The position numbers and the translations under genes were made by a program. The notes beneath the pieces were generated by a model. The model was not told the DNA's origin and made no database searches. It was given only the letters and a program-made list of their open reading frames with translations. Positions 6,727-11,279 of a stretch of 11,279 nucleotides of DNA are shown in pieces. Position 1 is the stretch's first letter; each line of letters opens with the position of its first letter. The DNA is from Chloroflexi bacterium UBA4733 (GTDB taxonomy: Bacteria > Chloroflexota > UBA4733), in NCBI GenBank assembly GCA_002404055.1, contig DHIZ01000368.1:748-12026 (forward strand), read 5' to 3'.

Positions 6727-7173
6727 TTACGGTAACCCTTGAGCGTCACAGATCAGCAGGCCGTACTGAGCAAAATGGTGGTCGAAGGTAAAGGCCCAGC
6801 GAATACCCAGGCGTTCCATCACGACGAAGCTGATGGCATCGGCAAACGAGTAGCCCTTGTCGGTGTGCTGCAGAATGAGCGCCTGCGCCCGTGCCTCATC
6901 GCTCGCTCGTACCCGAACGATGGTCGTCGCGCCGCGCTGCATCGCCACCAGGAACCGTGCTACCGCATCCCGCCCGAGGGTGGAGAGCACCAGGGCGTGC
7001 GCTTCGATCAACAGCACATTGGTGGTGAACTGGCGGTAGCGTCTGGTGGCCAGCCTGGTGAGGATCGCTGTTGCTTCCTGGTGGTGCTCGTCATCAGCAT
7101 CAAGGATTGCCAGGTACGCCGAGGAGTCAACGAATGCTCGTCGCTCGCGAATGGTTTGGTGGGGTATCACCAC
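6727..7173 (-). CDS. vapC: PIN-domain ribonuclease toxin, VapC type
   Basis: The 148-residue protein has the usual length and acidic residues of VapC-type PIN-domain toxins, metal-dependent RNases that cut specific cellular RNAs. Visible sites are Asp16 in FVDSSAYLAI, Glu57 in LLIEAHALV, Asp112 in YSFADAISFVVMERLGI and Asp131 in AFTFDHHFAQYG. All four positions expected for metal binding are present, so the toxin looks intact. The start is GTG at 7173, 6 bases after the antitoxin stop, with a second GTG directly following. No strong ribosome binding site is visible, which fits translation coupled to the antitoxin. Its placement in a locus with frameshifts and an IS is typical of mobile or plasticity-zone toxin-antitoxin modules. 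Confidence 0.88.
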   Translation of the reverse strand: MVIPHQTIRERRAFVDSSAYLAILDADDEHHQEATAILTRLATRRYRQFTTNVLLIEAHALVLSTLGRDAVARFLVAMQRGATTIVRVRASDEARAQALILQHTDKGYSFADAISFVVMERLGIRWAFTFDHHFAQYGLLICDAQGLP

Positions 7174-7179
7174 GTGCCG

Positions 7180-7464
7180 CTACGAGCGCTTGGCGCGGAC
7201 AAGTTGCTCGTGCTTGTGCGCTGATGCCCCGCCGAGGATGCCGCTGTGGCCGATGCCAATCAAGCCAAACAGGGGATCATCGAAGGTGACCGGGCGGGAT
7301 TGCCGTGTGGTTGCCCGCCGAGTCGCCACGGCTGGCATGGGCACTGTCACCGACCCTGCGTGGTGCTCCCGGCGGATGGCGGCGCCATTGGATAGCGCCT
7401 GGTCGCCAGCGAGGTCCATGTCTGGACGTGCGCGGGTGTCAACCGTTGCCAACCGTTTCGCCAT
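7180..7464 (-). CDS. vapB: VapB-type antitoxin partner of the PIN toxin
   Basis: The C-terminal half matches the toxin-binding tail common to VapB-type antitoxins of PIN toxins (FDDPLFGLIGIGHSG, then a short Gly/Ser/Lys-rich end). It lies immediately upstream of the PIN gene on the same strand, as expected for a module in which antitoxin is made first and neutralises the toxin. The start chosen is ATG at 7464 (94 residues), preceded by GAGG with a 6-base spacer; starts at 7476 or TTG 7488 would add 4 or 8 residues. The N-terminal half is rich in Arg, Ala and Thr and shows no recognisable ribbon-helix-helix or AbrB DNA-binding motif, unlike typical VapB. It may be a divergent DNA-binding part, or that part may have been altered. 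Confidence 0.7.
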   Translation of the reverse strand: MAKRLATVDTRARPDMDLAGDQALSNGAAIRREHHAGSVTVPMPAVATRRATTRQSRPVTFDDPLFGLIGIGHSGILGGASAHKHEQLVRAKRS

Positions 7465-7543
7465 TCCCGTCCTCATCTCTACAGTCAATCGCTCCAGAGC
7501 AACGACAAGGAAGTGTACCGCGTCCGCACTCTGCCCGAACTTC

Positions 7544-9481
7544 TCACTCCTGGGTAAAGGCGTCAGTCAGATCCGTATTGGGTAGCAGGCTTGGGTTGTG
7601 GACCCAGTTGGGCTGGCTGGGGTCGTACTGGCCGAAGAAGGGGCTGCCTTGCGCCTCCTGGCTCACGTCGGTGGGGAGGTTCTGGCCGGTGATGATCGCC
7701 TTCAGGTAGTCGGCCAGCAAGATGCCTTGCGTCAGACCGGTCGAAGCGTCGTACAGCATGATGCCGCGTTGCCAGCGCAGGGAGATGAAGTTGTGGTTGT
7801 TCGGGTCGGTGAAAGCGCCGCTGGTGGGGATGCCCCATAGCTCCAACTCGATGCCGGGCAGGAGGCTGGCGTCGCCGCCGTTGGGGAAGGCGGTTTGGGC
7901 GGAGACGGTGGTGCTGAGGGTATGGAAGAAGTTAGTCGCGTCGCTGCCCACAGTATCGGGGGCGTGCTGCTGCACCCAGGCCAGGACGGCGGGCTGGTTG
8001 GTGGGGTCGGGGGCAGTAGACACTAGGCCGCTATCGACACCAGGGAAGGTGCTGCCATTGAAGGCAGTGTAGTTGAGCAGGCCGGGATCCAGCAGGTTGA
8101 GCAGGCGGGCCTGGCCGTTCTGATCCAGTTGGACGATGCGGCGCTGGAAGAACTGGACGGTGAAGCCTTGCAGGGTGAAGGTGCGGCTGGTGGGGTAACC
8201 GAAGGTGGTGACACCACCCCGGCGCTGGAAGTAGTTCCAGATCGTGGCGTTGTCGATGCGGTAGCCCGTCTGCGGGAAGTAGCGGGCATCGTGGGGCACG
8301 GGCGCTGGTGGAGGGGTGTAGGCCGCGCCGTCGCCAAGTAAGAGCGGGGCACCGATTATTCCAAACTCGCCGCCCCAGATCAGCATCTGCTTCCCCGTCC
8401 AGACTGCTATTTGTGTGTCGCGCGGGCTGGGAGCGCCAGCAATGGGGAGCGCCATCCAGGTGTGGGTGACGGGCGTATATGCGGTGCCATCGTTTAATTG
8501 TCCCGCTGGACCTGCACCTCCCCAGATCAGCATGCTGCTGCCGGTCCAGACTGCCGTCGCGTGTTCTCGCAGGCTGGGGGTGCCAGCCGTTGGGAGCGAT
8601 GTCCAGGTGTTCGAGCTCGGACTGTACACGGCCCCATCTCTGAGCAAGCCGGTCCCAATAGCGTCCCCCCCCCAGATGAGCATCGTGTTCCCCGTCCAAA
8701 CTCCCGCGTGGTTGGCGCGAGCGCTCGGCGCGCCCTCAGTCGGCAACGAGCGCCAGGTGTTGGTCGTTGGGTTGTAGGCGGCACCATCATTGTGGTCGGT
8801 CGCGCCGCTTTCCCCCCCCCAGATGAGCATCTCGGCGCTCGTCCAGACGGCCGTGTGATCATAGCGCGGGCTGGGGGCGCCGGTCGTCGACAGCGGCGTC
8901 CACCGATTCGTCTGCGGGTTGTAGGCGGCGCCATCTCCCCGCCAGCTCGGTCCCTGCCCGCCCCAGATGATCATCTCGCTCCCGGTCCAGACAGCCGTAT
9001 GCGCAGCCCGCTGGCTGGGAGCACCCTCGTTCGGTAGCGTCCGCCAGGTGTTCGTCTGCGGTTTGTAGGCGGCGCCGTCGCCCAGCCAGCCATCGGGCCC
9101 GGCACCACCCCAGATGAGCATCTCGCTTCCGGTCCAGACGGCCGTCGCGTGTTCACGCGGGCTGAGCGCGCCCGCCGCTGGCAAGGCCCGCCAGGTGTTC
9201 GTAGCAGGATCGTATGCTCCTCCGGTGCCGGGGTTCCCCAGTCCACCCCAGACGAGCATTTCGGTGCCTATCCAGACCGCCGTTGCGTCAGCGCGGGGGC
9301 TGGGCGCGTTTGTTTGGGACAAAGGCGACCAATAACCCACTGACGGGGTGGTCACGTTGGAATTCTCGGCCATGGCTACATCGCCCGGTAATCGACTGAA
9401 CGGGAAAAGGACGATGGCGATCAGGACGATCAACAGGGCACGTCTGAACGAGCGTGATAGTCTCGGCGCATCCCAGTCCAT
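7544..9481 (-). CDS. Secreted Kelch-repeat beta-propeller protein with C-terminal FGYP/VQFFQRR domain
   Basis: Start chosen at ATG 9481, which follows GGGAGGGAG by 4 bases; the frame also runs to 9511. The 645-residue protein starts with a basic stretch and hydrophobic core (ALLIVLIAIVLFPF), a signal peptide or anchor. Residues about 50-390 contain seven Kelch-like repeats of about 50 residues (HTAVWTGSEMLIWGG, then GAAYNPQTNTWRSLP with variants). The leading YWSPLS strand probably closes the seventh blade, giving a complete ring. From about residue 397 it carries the same domain as the BNR protein (HDARYFPQTGYRIDN, FGYPTSRTF, VQFFQRR, LDQNGQ, WVQQHAPD, IELELWG, DPNNHNFISLRWQ), here with its full end (DYLKAIITGQ to DAFTQE). 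Two of the seven repeats encode their Trp-Gly-Gly with uninterrupted runs of nine G. Some Kelch propellers in bacteria are glycan oxidases or lyases, but no catalytic signature is visible; binding or scaffolding is more likely. Confidence 0.9.
   Translation of the reverse strand: MDWDAPRLSRSFRRALLIVLIAIVLFPFSRLPGDVAMAENSNVTTPSVGYWSPLSQTNAPSPRADATAVWIGTEMLVWGGLGNPGTGGAYDPATNTWRALPAAGALSPREHATAVWTGSEMLIWGGAGPDGWLGDGAAYKPQTNTWRTLPNEGAPSQRAAHTAVWTGSEMIIWGGQGPSWRGDGAAYNPQTNRWTPLSTTGAPSPRYDHTAVWTSAEMLIWGGESGATDHNDGAAYNPTTNTWRSLPTEGAPSARANHAGVWTGNTMLIWGGDAIGTGLLRDGAVYSPSSNTWTSLPTAGTPSLREHATAVWTGSSMLIWGGAGPAGQLNDGTAYTPVTHTWMALPIAGAPSPRDTQIAVWTGKQMLIWGGEFGIIGAPLLLGDGAAYTPPPAPVPHDARYFPQTGYRIDNATIWNYFQRRGGVTTFGYPTSRTFTLQGFTVQFFQRRIVQLDQNGQARLLNLLDPGLLNYTAFNGSTFPGVDSGLVSTAPDPTNQPAVLAWVQQHAPDTVGSDATNFFHTLSTTVSAQTAFPNGGDASLLPGIELELWGIPTSGAFTDPNNHNFISLRWQRGIMLYDASTGLTQGILLADYLKAIITGQNLPTDVSQEAQGSPFFGQYDPSQPNWVHNPSLLPNTDLTDAFTQE
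7712..8293 (-). repeat. Shared C-terminal domain, copy in the Kelch gene
   Basis: This segment and 1058-1648 encode the same domain in the same orientation. Protein identity is roughly 70% by eye, with long stretches of near-identical DNA (for example GTTGTCGATGCGGTAGCCCG on the plus strand of both). The two copies lie about 6.6 kb apart and could recombine. Confidence 0.8.
8314..9334 (-). repeat. Seven tandem Kelch-coding repeats, about 140-165 bp each
   Basis: On the minus strand, GCCGTCTGGAC...ATGCTCATCTGGGG recurs once per unit, followed at a fixed distance by a GCGGC/GCCTAC (AAY) and an ACCTGGCG (TW) motif. The plus strand shows the matching CCCCAGATGAGCAT and GTCCAGACGGCCGT blocks at regular spacing. 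These are protein-coding tandem repeats, recently enough expanded that DNA similarity between units is obvious. Confidence 0.85.
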
Positions 9482-9774
9482 GGTTCTCCCTCCCGCTTTG
9501 GACGTGTCCACCGCCGGATCTCACGCTCCGGTCGCACGACCTTCGATGCCTGTTCATTCCACGGAGCATCACGTGGATGCGCCGGCGAGGAACTACGAGC
9601 CGTTACACCTGAGGACTTCGCTAACTTGTCACCGGCCTGCGACTCCAACGTCCCGCGCTCTGTGCGAGAATCTGTCGCCCTGCCGCCAAGCATGGGTGTG
9701 GCCCCCGCTACCTGGACAGGCATCGGGGCAACAGCGGACACGCTTGAACATCAGGAGCGGCAGTGCGGTAAACG
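9482..9774. other. Intergenic region upstream of the Kelch gene
   Basis: This 293-base gap separates the 3' end of the second glycosidase-like gene from the Kelch ribosome binding site. It must hold the Kelch promoter if that gene is transcribed separately. I see no convincing -35/-10 pair (TTGGAG with a 17-base spacer to GTTAGC is poor), no clear terminator hairpin with a T run, and no protein-like reading frame. Confidence 0.5.
9486..9494 (-). promoter_or_regulatory. Ribosome binding site GGGAGGGAG for the Kelch gene
   Basis: GGGAGGGAG on the minus strand is separated by 4 bases (AACC) from the ATG at 9481. It decides that start over the in-frame ATG at 9511. Confidence 0.65.
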
Positions 9775-10938
9775 TTAGGGACCGAAGAGCTGCTGCTGGC
9801 GGATATGGTACCCGCCGATGTAGTTGCTGTTGATCTCGTACCTCCCGTTCTGCGTTGCTCCGGGGTTGCTCGTGTCCAGGATGTACCCGTAGGCCGCTTG
9901 GAGTAGCCGTGGGTTTGGCGCATTCGGGGCTGCGAAGAGCGCGCTGGCGTTTGATTCGAAGTCTGCAAGCGCGGAGCCCGCGTCGGAGCTGTCGCCGAAG
10001 CAACTCCCCGAGGCGCACTGACCACCGCATTCTGTTATGTAGCAGTAGCCGGAGTTGTCGACGACCGACGGATTGTTGTTGGGCGGATTCAAGTACCACA
10101 GGATGGTATTGAGCACCGGGTTGCCGCTCCCGCCACCGGCTGCTCCGACCCCTGGGGTCGGGCTGCGGAACTCGTTGGGATCGTTGGCGTACCCATGAAG
10201 TGCGACGCGGTCGAAGATGCCCGCGCCGTTGTGCCACAGCATCTTCTTGTTTTGAATGGTCTGGTCGAGTTCTAACCCTTTCGCAGCCGCCCACGTGCCG
10301 AACGTCTGCGGGTTGTGATTGGCGTCCCGCAGGTCGTACGTGTCCCAGTAGCTTGTCCACGCCGTGGGATCGGACCCGTTCGCGAATCCCCCAGGGCCGG
10401 GGAAGAGGGTATAGAGTTGACGATTCCCACCGTTGTAGTAGCGGTTCTGTAGGGCGTAGCTGAGGTAGCCCATTATCCGCGGATCGATGTTGACCTGCGG
10501 CTCCGCTGGCTGGTTCAGCTCGTTGAAGATGACGACGTTGCGGCCGCCACTCCCGACGAACTTGTCCAGGTACTGGAAATAGCCCTGGTTTTGGAGCCAG
10601 GTGTTTGCATCGTTGACGCTTTGGATGTTATTCGGTTGCCCCGGCTTATCAATGATCAGTTTCTGACTGCCATAGAGCCGGACGATGCTCTGATCGAGGC
10701 TACGTCCGCCGCCCGTGGCTTCGCGCGCATCCATGATCTTGGTGAGCGCGTCTTGAAAACATGTGGCGATGCAGGAGTTCCCCGGGTCGAGGAGGATGAC
10801 TGCGCCCCAGCGCTGGGCGGTTTGCAAGAGCCCTTCCGCCACGCCAATCGGCCTCCGTCTGCGTACGGCTGGGGGCGTGGTGGGCATCGGTGAAACGGCA
10901 ACGCGCTCAGCCAGCCAGGGATAGGGGTACCCTACCAT
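9775..10938 (-). CDS. Clan GH-A-like glycosidase homologue (possible 5' truncation)
   Basis: The frame from ATG at 10938 gives 387 residues. Features of a clan GH-A TIM barrel are VVIFNELNQP (acid/base candidate Glu140 after Asn139), VALHGY (His248) and YITECGG (nucleophile candidate Glu303). The spacing of about 160 residues between the two Glu is plausible for the clan. The C-terminal half is Asn/Gly/Pro-rich, and CGGQCASGSC near Glu303 could form disulfides in an exported protein. No signal peptide is visible. The first ~30 residues (PMPTTPPAVRRRRP) look unlike the rest and the ATG has no ribosome binding site, while good sense starts at about IGVAEGLLQTAQRWG. The 5' part of the gene may therefore have been lost or frameshifted. 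It is a different family from the glycosidase-like protein at 4721-6100. Substrate unknown. Confidence 0.72.
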   Translation of the reverse strand: MVGYPYPWLAERVAVSPMPTTPPAVRRRRPIGVAEGLLQTAQRWGAVILLDPGNSCIATCFQDALTKIMDAREATGGGRSLDQSIVRLYGSQKLIIDKPGQPNNIQSVNDANTWLQNQGYFQYLDKFVGSGGRNVVIFNELNQPAEPQVNIDPRIMGYLSYALQNRYYNGGNRQLYTLFPGPGGFANGSDPTAWTSYWDTYDLRDANHNPQTFGTWAAAKGLELDQTIQNKKMLWHNGAGIFDRVALHGYANDPNEFRSPTPGVGAAGGGSGNPVLNTILWYLNPPNNNPSVVDNSGYCYITECGGQCASGSCFGDSSDAGSALADFESNASALFAAPNAPNPRLLQAAYGYILDTSNPGATQNGRYEINSNYIGGYHIRQQQLFGP

Positions 10939-11076
10939 GGACGGGAACCTGGCGCAAGAAGCAGGCTCAGTTCACGGGCTGCTCTGCCCGGTCCGCGGCG
11001 ATGCACGTGGTAACGCCAAGGACTGCGGCTGCGCGGCTCAGCGTGGAGTGCGTCTCGGCGGGAGGGTCGCTGGAGT
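10939..11076. other. Short intergenic region between the ferredoxin and glycosidase-like genes
   Basis: These 138 bases follow the ferredoxin stop. I see no T-tailed hairpin and no ribosome binding site for the ATG at 10938. Confidence 0.4.
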
Positions 11077-11279
11077 CTACGCCGGGGGCTTCAGGGCGTT
11101 CACCTTCTCCCGCGCCGCATCCTTGTCCTCGAACCAGATGGCGTTGATCGTCGTGTACTCGCTCTGGTCGTCCGGTACTGCATCCTCGCTGAAGATGGCG
11201 GTGACTGGGCACTCCGGCTCGCAGGCGCCGCAGTCGATGCACTTCTCGGGGTCGATGATGAGGATGCGCTCGAACTCGT
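11077..11279 (-). CDS. fdxA: FdxA-like ferredoxin, C-terminal part (5' end outside window)
   Basis: The last 67 residues are visible and the gene runs off the right edge. The sequence [20 protein letters not shown], followed by [17 protein letters not shown], has the C-x2-C-x2-C-x3-C-P motif of a [4Fe-4S] cluster and closely follows the pattern of the C-terminal half of seven-iron FdxA-type ferredoxins (compare the [25 protein letters not shown] pattern of actinobacterial FdxA). Such ferredoxins carry low-potential electrons in the cytoplasm. The tail ([19 protein letters not shown]) is a normal end. It is the only housekeeping-type gene here and marks the right edge of the accessory region. 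The symbol is assigned by family resemblance; the N-terminal cluster motif lies outside the window. Confidence 0.88.
   Translation of the reverse strand, partial: EFERILIIDPEKCIDCGACEPECPVTAIFSEDAVPDDQSEYTTINAIWFEDKDAAREKVNALKPPA

Noticed and set aside
6145..6742. Plus-strand frames of 172-191 residues in the gene-poor stretch
   Set aside because: Arg/Pro/Ala-rich low-complexity translations typical of non-coding frames in GC-rich DNA.
8314..9334. Regular repeats that might suggest a CRISPR array
   Set aside because: The unit is about 140-165 bp, in frame, and encodes Kelch blades; there are no short identical repeats with unique spacers.
9601..9660. TTGGAG with a 17-base spacer and GTTAGC as Kelch promoter
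   Set aside because: Both hexamers are far from consensus; such matches are expected by chance in this length.
10967..11242. 91-residue minus-strand frame overlapping the ferredoxin end
   Set aside because: The ferredoxin frame is unmistakable ([12 protein letters not shown]); this one is its shadow.

Overview
The window is GC-rich with strong third-position G/C bias and reads as an accessory stretch of a bacterial chromosome. Chloroflexota (Thermomicrobia-like) is my best guess. The guess rests on codon bias and on a C-terminal 'TGYRIDN..IWNYFQRRGG..TFGYP' domain that I associate with secreted proteins of that phylum. It is an inference, not a demonstrated assignment.

Layout, left to right. 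Positions 1-1020 (+) hold the 3' part of an ISKra4-type transposase whose 5' part lies outside the window. Everything else I can support is on the minus strand. Read in transcription order from the right edge: the C-terminal part of a FdxA-like ferredoxin (11077-11279); a clan GH-A-like glycosidase (9775-10938); a secreted seven-repeat Kelch propeller with the shared C-terminal domain (7544-9481); a VapBC-type toxin-antitoxin pair (7464-6727); a gene-poor stretch with coding remnants (6608-6101); a second clan GH-A-like protein with an 'HI.ELR'-type N-terminal domain (4721-6100, probably extending upstream); a secreted seven-blade YVTN propeller ending near LPETG (3482-4639); two small ORFs of unknown function (3220-3498 and 2814-3113); and a secreted BNR/Asp-box propeller carrying the same C-terminal domain as the Kelch protein (1001-2677), with its last ~55 residues apparently cut off by the IS.

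The theme is extracellular. Three unrelated propeller folds (BNR, YVTN, Kelch) sit beside two putative glycosidases, and two of the propellers share one C-terminal module. My inference is a locus for surface or extracellular carbohydrate recognition and processing, with the shared module as a common attachment or interaction domain; no direct evidence of substrate is visible. Several genes look damaged or oddly started: BNR truncated by the IS, one glycosidase with coding sense upstream of any canonical start codon, and a small ORF whose best ribosome binding site is in the wrong frame. The locus therefore looks to be in flux through IS insertion, frameshifts and perhaps homopolymer slippage.
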